This document shows positions 1 to 8,976 of a stretch of DNA of 37,578 nucleotides, one piece after another. Position 1 is the stretch's first letter. Each line of letters opens with the position of its first letter. Origin of the DNA: an uncultured Bacilli bacterium (GTDB lineage Bacteria; Bacillota_I; Bacilli_A; RF39; UBA660). The stretch spans positions 1-37,578 of the forward strand of contig CALVVR010000014.1 of NCBI GenBank assembly GCA_944363915.1, written 5' to 3'. The position numbers and the translations under genes are program-made. The notes beneath the pieces were generated by a model, which ran no database searches, was not told where the DNA came from, and saw only the letters and a program-made list of their open reading frames with translations.

Positions 1-233
1 GTAGCAGCAACTCTTGCAGGAATTTTAACAGTTTCACCAGTTTTTGGATTTCTACCAGTTTTAGCAGGTTTTTGTTTTGCGGTAAATGTAGCAAAACCAG
101 TTAAAGTAACTTTACCTTCTTTTTTTAATCCTTCTGTAATTCCTTTCATCATTGCATCTAATGCACGAGTTGCATCAGCCTTGGTTAATCCTGTTTCTTC
201 TGCTATGTAATTAACTAAATCTTGTTTTGACAT
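1..233 (-). CDS. hup: DNA-binding protein HU (3' end cut by window edge)
   Basis: Nucleoid-associated HU/IHF-family protein that bends DNA non-specifically. The visible 77 residues start MSKQDLVNYIAEETGLTKAD and run through the conserved GFATF strand to GRNPKTGETVKIPA, the tip of the DNA-binding beta arm; the last ~13 residues lie outside the window. ATG at 233 follows AGGAGG. It lies downstream of spoIVA on the same strand, the same order as spoIVA-hbs in Bacillus subtilis. It has its own promoter and sits beyond the spoIVA terminator, so it is transcribed separately. Confidence 0.96.
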   Translation of the reverse strand, partial: MSKQDLVNYIAEETGLTKADATRALDAMMKGITEGLKKEGKVTLTGFATFTAKQKPAKTGRNPKTGETVKIPARVAA

Positions 234-281
234 TTGTATACCTCCTATTGTCTTATATAAGCTATTCTTGCTTACAATTAA

Positions 282-310
282 AGAATATCATGTTTTTAAA
301 TTAAATGCAA
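282..310 (-). promoter_or_regulatory. Probable sigma-A promoter of hup
   Basis: On the minus strand a -35 box TTGCAT (305-310) and a -10 box TATTCT (282-287) are separated by 17 nt, about 50 nt upstream of the hup start and just after the spoIVA terminator. Seen in sequence; activity is inferred. Confidence 0.6.
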
Positions 311-357
311 TATTTTTAATGTAATTTTCTTATTTTTTTATGATTTTATTAGTTTAA

Positions 358-387
358 TAGAAAAAATCATACTTGCACGTATGATTT
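358..387 (-). terminator. Intrinsic terminator of spoIVA
   Basis: A 9-bp stem, AAATCATAC (379-387) with GTATGATTT (364-372), is followed by a U-run on the minus strand. It overlaps the spoIVA stop codon at 386-388. Confidence 0.8.
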
Positions 388-1501
388 ATAAAACAATCGT
401 AAATAAATTACCTGAACCTTTATTAACTAATTTGGTTAATGTTTGTTGTAATTTATAACGAGCATTTTCAGGTGTTAAAGATAATTTAGCTTGTATTCCT
501 TCCTTAACAATGATATCTAAACTACGACCAAATATTTCACTTTTCCAAATGTTAGCTGGATTAATATCATAATCTTTCATTAAATAATTGATTAATTCTT
601 TACTTTGAATCTCACTACCAATAATTGGCTCGAATGTCGATTCAACGTCAACTCTAAACATATGAATTGAAGGAGCTACTGCTTTTAATTTTATTCCATA
701 ACGACTACCTTGTTTAATTATCTCAGGTGTTTCTAACTTCATATCATTTAAAGTAGGACTTGCCACACCATATCCTGTAGTTTTAACCATTTTTAAAGCT
801 GTTTTGATTTGATCATATTCTTGTTTTGCTTCATTATAGTCCTGAAATAACATTAATAAATCAGCTCTGTTAGTAACATCTATTCCAATAATATCTTTTA
901 AAACTTGATTATATAAAGTGTTAGGAGCTTGTAAAGTAACTGTAATTTCACCTGTTGAAGTGTCAACATTAGATAAATATGCTTTACTAATATATTCACA
1001 ATTACTAAAATGACTAGTTATATGTTCAATATCTCTTATTTTTTCTACTTCAATAACACTTTCTTTTATTTTATCAATATAAATTTGTTTTAACCAATGA
1101 TCATGATTTAAGCAAGCTATCCATTCTGGCATTTCAACTTTAACTTCTATTACTGGAAATTCATATAAAGCTTCTTTTAAGATATTATAGATATCTCTTT
1201 CCGTCATATTTTCAACACTAATTGGTAAAACAGGAACTCCGTAACTCTCTCTTAAATTATCGGCTAAATTTTCTGTTTCTGGTAACATCGGATGGACTGA
1301 GTTTAAAATAACAATAAAAGGTTTACCGATTTCTTTTAATTCACTAACTACCCTTTGTTCAGCTTCAACATAACTATTTCTGCTTATTTCCCCAATTGAA
1401 CCATCAGTAGTTACAACAATACCGATACTTGAATGATCTTTAATTACTTTTTCTGTTCCTATTTCCGCCGCTTCAATAAAAGGAATTTCTTCATCATACC
1501 A
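386..1501 (-). pseudogene. spoIVA: spoIVA, C-terminal part (interrupted by the ICE)
   Basis: Residues after the ICE insertion in stage IV sporulation protein A, the mother-cell ATPase that forms the basement layer of the spore coat. The frame is open from the Trp codon at 1499-1501 (PWYDEEIPFIEAAEIGT) to the stop at 386. It includes the conserved VTTDGSIGEISR and ILNSVHP segments, the middle domain and the C-terminal QAKLSLTPENARYKL region that anchors SpoIVA at the forespore membrane in B. subtilis. There is no start codon or RBS of its own. The first 121 codons lie at 33725-34087. Joined at the shared TGG codon, the two parts give 491 aa without loss or frameshift (B. subtilis SpoIVA: 492 aa). 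The gene is therefore interrupted, not decayed. Confidence 0.93.
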
Positions 1502-1525
1502 GGGAGAACCTTTAAAGTGATACCA
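1499..1525. other. Left ICE attachment junction
   Basis: Plus strand: host ...CATAC, then CCA (1499-1501), then the element arm GGGAGAACC-TTTAA-AGTGATACCA (1502-1525). This arm is the inverted counterpart of the arm at 33701-33725. The likely crossover dinucleotide is CA (1500-1501), inside the spoIVA Trp codon. Confidence 0.85.
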
Positions 1526-1526
1526 A

Positions 1527-1560
1527 AAAATTAAAAATATACGTTACTTTTTCAAGTAAC
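1527..1560 (-). terminator. Possible terminator after the recombinase gene
   Basis: A 7-bp stem GTTACTT (1554-1560) / AAGTAAC (1543-1549) with a GAAA loop overlaps the recombinase TGA stop. A U-rich tract follows on the minus strand. It would shield the spoIVA C-terminal part from recombinase transcription. Confidence 0.5.
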
Positions 1561-3135
1561 TAAAACTTCAACTTTTTTAATACGATAATGGATTTCCACA
1601 TCTTTATTTTTAGTAATATATATTCTTTCAATTATTTTATTTAACATTTCTTTTGTTGGATTATTAATGTTTAAGAAATTTTCCACAACATCTAAATATT
1701 CAATGTAAGATATTGAATCCTCTTTAACTTCTTCTAATTCCTTTTTATATTTTCCAAGTTTATTAGTGAGAGTACTTATTTCAGTATTAATGTTATTAAA
1801 AAGTCTTTGATATGTATCCACATCAATTACTCCATTAAACTTATCATCATAAATTGCATCCTGTTTTTTTCTTAAATTATTAATTTCAGTTTTACAACTA
1901 TCTATTTTTTTATTCAATTCTATTTTGGGATCAAGATAATTTTCATTGATAATTTTTTCAAATTCTTTTTTATCATTTAAGTAAAGAGATGACATCTCTC
2001 TTATTTTAGAATAAATCGTATTAGTCAATTTTTCATAATTTATAAAGTGTGAACAGCAAATTCCGTATTTGCTAAATTTTCGATAATTATTACAATTCAT
2101 AACAACTCTATCTCTTTTTCTATCATAACTGATAGTCATTTTAGCACCACAATCTTTACAATAAACTAAATTACTTAATACATATTCAACACATCTTTTA
2201 TCCTCTTTATATTTATTAGATTTGTCTCTTATACTTTGAGCTATCTCATAGGTTTTTAAATCTACTATTGGTTCATGAGTATTTTCAACTATACACCATT
2301 CAGATTTAGGAACTTTTTTTCTTTTTTTAGTCTTGTAATTAATATTTTGCGAAGTATGTTGTATTAAACATCCTGTATAAACTTTATTTTTCAAAATATT
2401 ATTGATAGATGAGCTTTTCCATATTTCAGGATGATTGCATTTATCAATTTTCTTCGCACTATTTTTTAAAGAAATTGGCGTTGGATATTCTTGGCGTGTT
2501 AGTATTTCAGCAATATCACTACTTCCATATCCTGATATATATAAATCAAATATTTTTTTGACAATTGGAGCAGTTTTAGGATCAGGAACTAAATGATGCT
2601 TATTATTAGGGTCTTTAATGTACCCATAAGCTGTTACGCTACCACAAAATTTTCCTTCTTTTTTCATAGCTAATAGATGACTTCTAACTTTTTTAGAAAT
2701 ATCTTTTGCATACATGTCATTCATGCCTAACCTAAAAGGCATCATATCACTACCACTAGTTTCATTAAAAGTATCAATATCATCGTTAACAGCAATATAT
2801 CTTATATTATGTTCAGGAAAATATCGCTCTACATAATTACCAGTATCAATGTAATCACGACCAAGTCTTGATAAATCTTTGGTTATAACACAATTTATTC
2901 TTTTACTTTCAATATCTCTTATTAACCGTTTGAAATCTGGTCGATTAAAATTTCCTCCTGAATACCCATCATCAACATACTCATCAACAAAAGATAAGTT
3001 ATTAGCTTTTAAAAATCCAATTAATAAGCTTCTTTGATTTCCAATACTCTCACTTTCTAAATCATCGCCATCTTCACGAGAAAGTCTTATATATAATCCA
3101 ATTTTATAAGTCATATTGTCAAATTTAATATTCAT
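1552..3135 (-). CDS. Large serine recombinase (ICE integrase/excisionase)
   Basis: TndX/TnpX-type site-specific recombinase, 527 aa, that integrates and excises the element through a Ser-DNA covalent intermediate. The N-terminal resolvase domain (about 10-155) has the catalytic Ser19 in YIRLSRED and the conserved LSRLGRDY. The Recombinase domain spans roughly 165-290. A zinc ribbon follows with Cys326, Cys329, Cys348 and Cys360/361, then a coiled coil (about 395-470). The ATG at 3135 has AAGGAGA six bases upstream and overlaps the end of the preceding 67-aa gene, which indicates translational coupling. Its position next to the left junction, with inverted attP arms, makes it the enzyme that chose spoIVA. 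Family clear; the target is inferred from the insertion. Confidence 0.96.
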   Translation of the reverse strand: MNIKFDNMTYKIGLYIRLSREDGDDLESESIGNQRSLLIGFLKANNLSFVDEYVDDGYSGGNFNRPDFKRLIRDIESKRINCVITKDLSRLGRDYIDTGNYVERYFPEHNIRYIAVNDDIDTFNETSGSDMMPFRLGMNDMYAKDISKKVRSHLLAMKKEGKFCGSVTAYGYIKDPNNKHHLVPDPKTAPIVKKIFDLYISGYGSSDIAEILTRQEYPTPISLKNSAKKIDKCNHPEIWKSSSINNILKNKVYTGCLIQHTSQNINYKTKKRKKVPKSEWCIVENTHEPIVDLKTYEIAQSIRDKSNKYKEDKRCVEYVLSNLVYCKDCGAKMTISYDRKRDRVVMNCNNYRKFSKYGICCSHFINYEKLTNTIYSKIREMSSLYLNDKKEFEKIINENYLDPKIELNKKIDSCKTEINNLRKKQDAIYDDKFNGVIDVDTYQRLFNNINTEISTLTNKLGKYKKELEEVKEDSISYIEYLDVVENFLNINNPTKEMLNKIIERIYITKNKDVEIHYRIKKVEVLVT

Positions 3136-3328
3136 TAACAGTCTCCTTTCTTTGCGACAATATTAACTCATTAGTCTGTTCCATTATACGATTAATTTCT
3201 TTATTTTTCAAGTCTTTTAAAGAATCTTTATCAACTTTATTTTTAATATAATAATTATATATACTACTTTTTAATACCTCTTTTAAATCAAATCCATCAT
3301 CCATAAAAAATTCAGTAGTATTATACAT
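3125..3328 (-). CDS. Small protein coupled to the recombinase
   Basis: 67 aa, charged, no recognised domain and no membrane segment. ATG follows GGAGGAAAATAA. The end overlaps the recombinase start by 11 nt and the start overlaps the previous small gene by 8 nt, so the three are translated as a unit. Small proteins co-encoded with large serine integrases are sometimes recombination directionality factors (RDF); that role is a guess from position only. Confidence 0.6.
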   Translation of the reverse strand: MYNTTEFFMDDGFDLKEVLKSSIYNYYIKNKVDKDSLKDLKNKEINRIMEQTNELILSQRKETVNEY

Positions 3329-3620
3329 TTATTTTCCTCCAATTCTTTTTAATTGTATGAACTTTAAAATTAAAAAGAACTTGTTTACATTTATTATACT
3401 TTTTTTCAATATTTATTTTGCTATTTAGCAACTTAAAAATAAAATTGTAATTTTTATCTTTAATTGAACTATTAATTTTTTCTAAAGTAAATTCTAAATC
3501 ACATTTAAATTTTCTTAATTTATTAAATATCTTTACTATTTGAAACTCACTGAAAATAATATTTAAATTACCCAATAAACCAACTATACTTTCAATATAT
3601 TCTTTTTTATTAATTACCAT
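3321..3620 (-). CDS. Hypothetical basic small protein
   Basis: 99 aa, Lys/Ile/Asn-rich, predicted mostly helical, no known motif. It overlaps the 67-aa gene downstream by 8 nt and the 52-aa gene upstream by 11 nt. The ATG at 3620 is only three bases after GGAG, unusually close, so the real start may be slightly downstream. An alternative candidate for an RDF or a DNA-binding accessory protein. No function assigned. Confidence 0.55.
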   Translation of the reverse strand: MVINKKEYIESIVGLLGNLNIIFSEFQIVKIFNKLRKFKCDLEFTLEKINSSIKDKNYNFIFKLLNSKINIEKKYNKCKQVLFNFKVHTIKKNWRKINV

Positions 3621-3768
3621 TATCTCCTTTCAAAAATTCATCCCACTTGTTAACATCAAAAATTCTTCGATGATATAATATAAACTCTTTTTTGTTATCA
3701 GTATCAACAAACTTAAACCATCTACCCCAAAATTTAATCCATTTCCACTTAAATTTCGTTATTCTCAT
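3610..3768 (-). CDS. 52-aa aromatic-rich small protein
   Basis: A short open frame beginning MRITKFKWKWIKFWGRWFKF and ending KWDEFLKGDNGN. The ATG at 3768 overlaps the stop of the ArdC-like gene as ATGA, and its end overlaps the next gene by 11 nt, so it is packed in a tightly coupled array. Six Trp in 52 residues and a basic N-terminus suggest membrane or nucleic-acid contact. No family recognised. Confidence 0.6.
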   Translation of the reverse strand: MRITKFKWKWIKFWGRWFKFVDTDNKKEFILYHRRIFDVNKWDEFLKGDNGN

Positions 3769-4805
3769 ATGGATATTGAACCCATTTCTTCACTATACAA
3801 ATCAAACTTACGATTATAAAATTTTTCAAAATTATTTATTATTCTCTTTGAATAATTAACTATTGTACTGAAAGATTCATCAATCTCTTTAAAGTCTTTG
3901 TCTTTGCTCCACGAATATAAATATGTTAAAGAATAATCATTTGAATTTAACCCTAAATATTTCGATACACAATAAGCAATTGATTCGGCTTCAGTTTCAT
4001 ACTGATTACGATATTCTCTATAATCACGATTATTATTTTCTAAATGCTTATGTGCAAGTGAATGAGCATATTCGTGAATTAATACTTTTAACTGCATCAA
4101 ACTACCGAGTCCTTTACGAACCACAATTTCTTTTTTTTCAAAATCACAATACCCTTTTGCAGTTGAACTAATTTCTTTATATTTAACTTTGAAACCATCA
4201 TTATAAATAGTTTTAATAAAGATATCCATTATTTCATCAGCTTTATTATCATTGAGAATTGGGTTCAATTCTTGATTAATTACATCCATTGGCATTCTAG
4301 TATCTTTTGCATCAAAAACATTACCCAAACTAAAACCTGATAATTTTTGTTTATAAAAAGATATAGATTCATCATTTTTATCTCTATATCTTTTTTTCTC
4401 ATCATCAGTCAACATATAATAAGGCTTTATTTCGAATTTTGAATCATCTACTTTTATTTTGACTAAATTATAAAAGTTAGGAATAAATATTTTAATTCCT
4501 TTAGTACCTTTATTAATTTTATATCCCATTTTAGAAAAAGTCTTAAAAGAGGATACATATTCAGCATTAGGATTTTGTAACCATATCAATATTTGATTAT
4601 TGAATGAATAGTTATTAAATTTTAAAATATTATCTAAAAACTTCTTTATATCACTTTCACTTTGAAATTTTTTAAATGCTTCCTCTTTAAGGTTTAATAA
4701 AATCTCTTTCAATTCACTTTCTATATTATCTTTTTCTTTTATATCTTTTGATTTTTTAAATTGAAAACCTAATTGATTTATTTGTTTTAGTTTTTCTTCT
4801 ATTAT
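3765..4805 (-). CDS. ArdC-like anti-restriction protein (ssDNA-binding domain + zinc metallopeptidase)
   Basis: The N-terminal half carries the ArdC/DUF1738-type ssDNA-binding pattern (NNQILIWLQNP, SFKTFSKMGYKINKGTKGIKI). The C-terminal half has an HExxH zinc-protease motif, HEYAH (about residues 244-248), followed by a downstream Glu-rich helix (YETEAESIAY). ArdC proteins protect incoming single-stranded conjugative DNA from restriction. The first conventional start is TTG at 4712, but the frame stays open upstream to an ATA at 4805 exactly 7 nt after GGAGG, adding 31 charged residues (EEKLKQINQLGFQFKKS...). I favour that start, giving 346 aa. TTG at 4712 has only a weak RBS. The stop overlaps the next ATG as ATGA. 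Confidence 0.82.
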   Translation of the reverse strand: MIEEKLKQINQLGFQFKKSKDIKEKDNIESELKEILLNLKEEAFKKFQSESDIKKFLDNILKFNNYSFNNQILIWLQNPNAEYVSSFKTFSKMGYKINKGTKGIKIFIPNFYNLVKIKVDDSKFEIKPYYMLTDDEKKRYRDKNDESISFYKQKLSGFSLGNVFDAKDTRMPMDVINQELNPILNDNKADEIMDIFIKTIYNDGFKVKYKEISSTAKGYCDFEKKEIVVRKGLGSLMQLKVLIHEYAHSLAHKHLENNNRDYREYRNQYETEAESIAYCVSKYLGLNSNDYSLTYLYSWSKDKDFKEIDESFSTIVNYSKRIINNFEKFYNRKFDLYSEEMGSISI

Positions 4806-4816
4806 AATTAGACCTC

Positions 4817-5530
4817 CTATATATCTATACCAACATCAATATTGTAATCTATTTCTTTTTCTATAAAGTCTTTCAATTTATTTTGCATACCTAACATTAA
4901 AGTTACACTACTAGTTAGGTCAGGTTCCCATTCTTCGAAATAAAGATTATCAAATTCTTCTTTATACTGGTCATCATATTTTGAATATCTTAAACCAATT
5001 TTTCCTTCAAGAATAATCAAATCACAAAAATATAGTTTATCAACATCTTCAAAAGTGGCTAGATCATAATAATCTTCATAATCAAGATCTTTAGCATCAG
5101 TTTGTATATGCTGTAAATCAGCAAGACATTTATGCATTTGAAATTTAGAATTATATACTTCTAAAAAATTCTTATAAAATTGTTTCTTAATTACGTTATA
5201 GGTGTAGTTAACTGCCTTATCATATTCACCACATTTAAAATATTTAGCTGATTTCCACGCAACATCATTAAACATGTCGTTTATATTAGAACATGATTTA
5301 TCTGCAATAATAACCATTATGTCATTACTATTCCGACATTCACAAGCCCATATTAATAATTCATTATCAGTAGTAGGTTCATAAATGGTAAGCATTAATC
5401 CTTGTTCTCTAAAATTATTAAATGTTTTATAATTTCCCTCTAGATTTTCCGACACATTTTTTAGCTTTTCTTCTAATTTATTAAAAAAAGTTTGACTAAC
5501 TTCCAAACTCCTATTTTTTGTAATATTTAT
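4817..5530 (-). CDS. ICE accessory protein, unknown function
   Basis: Acidic, soluble, about 237 aa, no transmembrane segment. Segments such as LLIWACECRNSNDIMVI and YYDLATFEDVDKLYFCDL resemble nothing I can name. TTG at 5506 lies one base after an AGGAG. The frame is open upstream to ATA at 5530, placed 7 nt after AGGAGGG, which overlaps the stop of the previous gene, so AUA is the better-placed start. It sits in a run of three similarly spaced accessory genes upstream of the ArdC-like gene. Confidence 0.7.
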   Translation of the reverse strand: MNITKNRSLEVSQTFFNKLEEKLKNVSENLEGNYKTFNNFREQGLMLTIYEPTTDNELLIWACECRNSNDIMVIIADKSCSNINDMFNDVAWKSAKYFKCGEYDKAVNYTYNVIKKQFYKNFLEVYNSKFQMHKCLADLQHIQTDAKDLDYEDYYDLATFEDVDKLYFCDLIILEGKIGLRYSKYDDQYKEEFDNLYFEEWEPDLTSSVTLMLGMQNKLKDFIEKEIDYNIDVGIDI

Positions 5531-5541
5531 ATTTATCCCTC

Positions 5542-6123
5542 CTAAATACTAATATCTTCATCAAATTCTTCTATTTCTTCAAATGTTCTTCCATTTTGAT
5601 CTACTGGTTCAATATATTCAAGCATTATAGAAAGTGCATCTTCATAACTATGAGAATTAGTTACTCTATTAGTCATCTCTTTAGCTTGATCATAATAACC
5701 TACTCGTTTTAAAGCTTGTGAACATATACCAATTAAATTAAATACATTTCCATCTGCTCCAACTATTGGAGCCTTTGGTTTTTTATTAACTTCTCTAACA
5801 TCTTTCAAATAATTATCAATATAGTCAGATAACCACATAGCCCCAAATTCATTTCTTATTTTTAATCTAAACATAGCTAGTTTACTTATATCAATACTTT
5901 TATTATTAAGAGCAAAGGCAATATTAGTTACTCCATCTTTTTCAAATAAATAAATTTCATCAAAAGAAAAAGAATCAGGTACGATTCCATTATCTTTTAA
6001 CGTATTGGTTATTCCATCAATCCATTCGTCATAGTCACCACCACAACCTTGTAGCACTAAATATTCACAATTAGTATTTCTTAATTTTTTGACTTCACTT
6101 TGATTAATTTTTTTTATTTTTAT
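5542..6123 (-). CDS. Conserved ICE accessory protein with LQGCGGD motif
   Basis: 193 aa from an ATA at 6123, 7 nt after GGAGG (the first conventional start is GTG at 6057). The extension reads KIKKINQSEVKKLRNTNCEY and runs straight into LVLQGCGGDYDEWIDGITNTL. From memory, related ICE proteins of Bacillota share this continuous N-terminal layout, which supports the upstream start. A Cys-Gly-Gly-Asp and acidic C-terminus are visible; function is unknown. In B. subtilis-type elements such genes lie among conjugation accessory genes, as here. Confidence 0.75.
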   Translation of the reverse strand: MKIKKINQSEVKKLRNTNCEYLVLQGCGGDYDEWIDGITNTLKDNGIVPDSFSFDEIYLFEKDGVTNIAFALNNKSIDISKLAMFRLKIRNEFGAMWLSDYIDNYLKDVREVNKKPKAPIVGADGNVFNLIGICSQALKRVGYYDQAKEMTNRVTNSHSYEDALSIMLEYIEPVDQNGRTFEEIEEFDEDISI

Positions 6124-6134
6124 ATATTTTCCTC

Positions 6135-6506
6135 CTAAATTTTTATATTTCTAATTAAATTTTCTATATGACAAGTAATATTTTCAAAGCAATCTTTTTC
6201 TAATGGATCAAATGTTGCAACATTATATCGTTCATCTTTGTATATATTAATCCATTTACTACAATCATGTTCAATAAAAATATTTTGTTCGCCATCTTTT
6301 AAAAGATACCATACAACAGGAAAATCTTCCTTATATCTTGATATATGATATTTATCTTTCATCTTCAAAATAATACCATCTCTAATTTTGTTTTCAAATT
6401 CAACATTTTTAATACAATCAGATATTTCTTTCTCATCAAAGCCAAATTGTTTTAAAAATTCGGGTGCTAATTTATTAACTTCTTTCATTGTTTTATTATA
6501 ATCTAT
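6135..6506 (-). CDS. Small ICE accessory protein, unknown
   Basis: 123 aa if it starts at ATA 6506, placed 7 nt after GAGGAGG; the ATG at 6488 lies 25 nt from that RBS and has none of its own. The N-terminus then reads DYNKTMKEVNKLAPEFLKQF. Charged, soluble, no recognised domain. First gene after the cargo-cassette terminator at 6555-6589. Confidence 0.65.
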   Translation of the reverse strand: MDYNKTMKEVNKLAPEFLKQFGFDEKEISDCIKNVEFENKIRDGIILKMKDKYHISRYKEDFPVVWYLLKDGEQNIFIEHDCSKWINIYKDERYNVATFDPLEKDCFENITCHIENLIRNIKI

Positions 6507-6554
6507 GATTATTCCTCCTCAATTTTTTTAAATTAATTTAAAATCTTAATTTAC

Positions 6555-6589
6555 TAAAAAAGATTATTAAACTCATCATTTAATAATCT
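6555..6589 (-). terminator. Terminator of the ABC/lipoprotein cargo cassette
   Basis: A perfect 11-bp stem AGATTATTAAA (minus strand, 6579-6589) / TTTAATAATCT (6561-6571) followed by U6. It separates the membrane cassette from the accessory genes. The remaining 6590-6720 stretch holds only a 24-codon frame without an RBS and nothing else I can support. Confidence 0.85.
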
Positions 6590-6720
6590 CTCTATCAAAA
6601 TTATATTCACTCTAGATATGTTTGTTATCTCCTTGCATATATACATATAAATAGCTTATAGCTTTTTTTAAATTTTTTTCATTCATATTTAATCTAAAAA
6701 CTATATAAATTTTTTAGTAT

Positions 6721-7377
6721 TTATTTGTAAAACAAACGTTTATCTTTACAATATGCAGTAAAGAAAATTTTAATAAAAGATAATATTAATATTTCATTAC
6801 CTAAAAGTATTGATAAAATAGAAATTATCAAACTATAATATAATCCACTTTCTCCATATTTTAATTCATCAATTAATTTATAACAAAAATAAACATTTAT
6901 ACAACATAAAATAGTTGAAATAATTGTACCAAAGTATGGTTGACTTTTTATAGCAAAATAAACTCCAAATATAGAAGTAAAAAGAATTATATAACCAAAA
7001 CTAAGATCATTTATAACAATCTTTTCTTTCTTATTATTTTTTACTAATAATAAATTTGCTAAAATCAATATTATAATAACTAGAATTAATCTAACAACCG
7101 TATAAGAATATGTAAATACTCCAAAATTATTAAAATTAATTGAACTATCAAATAAAGCTCTATTAATAACAAATAATAAATAAATATTTAATATAAACTC
7201 AAATATTTCATACATTATACTTGAATTAATATCTTTATTTAACAATAAACCTCTTATTTTAGGTAATAATAAAATAAAAATCACACAGAATATTCCCAAT
7301 AAATTACCTGTTATACCATCCAAAATAAATAATCCAATTATAATAATAATATTTAAAAACAAATTTAATTTAAACAT
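6721..7377 (-). CDS. Multi-pass membrane protein of the ABC cassette
   Basis: 218 aa with about six or seven hydrophobic helices (for example LFLNIIIIIGLFILDGITG at the N-terminus) and a short basic C-terminus. No catalytic motif. It overlaps the previous gene by 8 nt (ATG at 7377 preceded by GGGGATT). Last gene of a co-directional cassette of secreted protein, permeases and ATPase, and therefore a candidate immunity or transport partner. Family not recognised. Confidence 0.7.
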   Translation of the reverse strand: MFKLNLFLNIIIIIGLFILDGITGNLLGIFCVIFILLLPKIRGLLLNKDINSSIMYEIFEFILNIYLLFVINRALFDSSINFNNFGVFTYSYTVVRLILVIIILILANLLLVKNNKKEKIVINDLSFGYIILFTSIFGVYFAIKSQPYFGTIISTILCCINVYFCYKLIDELKYGESGLYYSLIISILSILLGNEILILSFIKIFFTAYCKDKRLFYK

Positions 7378-7855
7378 TATAATCCCCTACCAAATAGTCT
7401 ATCATTTCAATAAATTCATTTGTTGTATTTATTTCATTATTTAAAACTATTTTGAATAATTCATCAATAGTTTTATTATTATACAAATCTATGTAACTAT
7501 ATATGTCAGTTTCTTCTATATCATATGAATTTTTGATGTCATAATCTGTACCGAAACATATTGAACTAGATTTATTTTGAATGATATAGTAAATATCTCT
7601 TATATCAACAAATTGCTTATATAATATATCTTTATATAATATATTACATCTATTTATTGTACTCATCAATTTATTATCATTAAATTTATAATTTTCAATA
7701 ACATTTATATTGTTTTTTAATGTTTCTATTTCGTTAATATATTTATTTGTATCTATTTTGTAACTTATCTTTTTATAATTGTTATATTCTAAATATATTA
7801 GAAATAATAATATTGAAATTAAAATAACATAACATATTTTTCTCATTTTACTCAC
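7370..7855 (-). CDS. Single-pass membrane-anchored protein of the ABC cassette
   Basis: 161 aa: short cytoplasmic tail, one membrane helix (about residues 6-23), then an Asn/Lys/Ile-rich extracytoplasmic part. Starts GTG at 7855 or ATG at 7846; the RBS is weak. It overlaps the ATPase gene upstream by 8 nt and the membrane gene downstream by 8 nt, so it belongs to the same translationally coupled set. No family recognised. Confidence 0.65.
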   Translation of the reverse strand: MSKMRKICYVILISILLFLIYLEYNNYKKISYKIDTNKYINEIETLKNNINVIENYKFNDNKLMSTINRCNILYKDILYKQFVDIRDIYYIIQNKSSSICFGTDYDIKNSYDIEETDIYSYIDLYNNKTIDELFKIVLNNEINTTNEFIEMIDYLVGDYNV

Positions 7856-8483
7856 TTTTAATTATTTTACCACCATCTAAAACATATACATGATCACATA
7901 ATTTATCTATATCTTCTTTTATATGTGTAGCAATTAATATTAATTTCCCTTCTTTTTTCTTATTTAAAATAATTTTCCTTATTTTTTCAACACTTGATTC
8001 ATCTAGTCCATTAAATGGTTCATCAAATATCATTAAATCTGGATTTTCCATTAATACTTGTGCTATACCTAATTTTCTTTTCATACCTAAAGAATATTTT
8101 TTAAAAAGTTTATCTTTTTCCTCCAACAATCCAACTTCTTCTAATGTTTTAATTATATCTTCTTCAGTAATAATATTTTTAATAGACGCAAGTAATTTTA
8201 AGTTTTCATAACCACTCATATCACTTAAAAAATTAGGATTTTCAATTAACGCTGCTGTATTTTTAGGAAAAGTGTTATTATCATATATATTTTCTCCTTC
8301 AACTAAAACTTCTCCTTCATCTGGTATTAAAAAACCGCATATTGTTTTAAACAACATTGATTTACCACTACCATTTCTTCCAACAAAACCGATTATTTGT
8401 CCAGACTCTAAATTTAAATTAATATCATTTAAAACTATATTATTATCTAGCTTTTTTGTTAGATTTTTGATAACTACATCCAT
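7848..8483 (-). CDS. ABC transporter ATP-binding protein
   Basis: 211-aa nucleotide-binding subunit of an ABC-2 (antimicrobial peptide or bacitracin-type) exporter. Walker A GFVGRNGSGKS, signature SLGMKRKLGIAQ, Walker B LMIFDEPFNGLDE and H-loop IATHIKED are all present, in order. The start is ATG at 8483, five bases after GAGGAGG; an upstream ATG at 8501 lacks an RBS. It is flanked by three permease genes upstream and two membrane genes downstream, so it energises that system at the cytoplasmic membrane. Short length fits the exporter type with separate permeases, as in lantibiotic self-protection (EFG) transporters. Confidence 0.95.
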   Translation of the reverse strand: MDVVIKNLTKKLDNNIVLNDINLNLESGQIIGFVGRNGSGKSMLFKTICGFLIPDEGEVLVEGENIYDNNTFPKNTAALIENPNFLSDMSGYENLKLLASIKNIITEEDIIKTLEEVGLLEEKDKLFKKYSLGMKRKLGIAQVLMENPDLMIFDEPFNGLDESSVEKIRKIILNKKKEGKLILIATHIKEDIDKLCDHVYVLDGGKIIKSE

Positions 8484-8973
8484 TTTTACCTCCTCGTACA
8501 TAAAACAAAAATACTACTATAAAACTTATAATTACATTTTTTATAAATAAAATTAAAATCATATTAATAGATAAATTAAATACCATTTGATTTAAAATTA
8601 TAAATATCATTTCAACAACAATGATAGTTGTACAAATAAATATAACATTAAAAATTAATAATGAATATAATTTAGCTAAAAACCATGTTTTTAAATTTTT
8701 GATTCTTAAAAACACTTCTGTTTTTTTAAAATCATAGGCCAACAAATATACTGTAATATAAACAAACGACGCATTTATTATTAAAAACATTGAAATATCT
8801 AATATATTATTAATTGGTAAATAACTCCCAGTTATTTTTAAAAAAATATCGTTATTTATCATTTTATTAAAATTACAAATTACCAAAAACAATATCATTA
8901 AAATAATATCGAAAAAAATTAATTTTAAAATATCTTTAAATATAAATAAATTAAATTTCATAAGCTTTTTCAT
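8443..8973 (-). CDS. ABC-2 type permease subunit (small)
   Basis: 176 aa with about four membrane helices (DIILMILFLVI, FLIINASFVYITVYLLAY, FNVIFICTTIIVVEMIFIIL, FIKNVIISFIVVFLFYV). The C-terminal ~14 codons overlap the start of the ATPase gene by 41 nt and contain its RBS. Probably one of several unlike subunits of the exporter. Assigned by context and hydropathy. Confidence 0.72.
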   Translation of the reverse strand: MKKLMKFNLFIFKDILKLIFFDIILMILFLVICNFNKMINNDIFLKITGSYLPINNILDISMFLIINASFVYITVYLLAYDFKKTEVFLRIKNLKTWFLAKLYSLLIFNVIFICTTIIVVEMIFIILNQMVFNLSINMILILFIKNVIISFIVVFLFYVRGGKNGCSYQKSNKKAR

Positions 8974-8976
8974 ATA

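Noticed and set aside
6590-6720. 24-codon frame MNEKNLKKAISYLYVYMQGD... on the minus strand
   Set aside because: No RBS and no context; possible remnant only.
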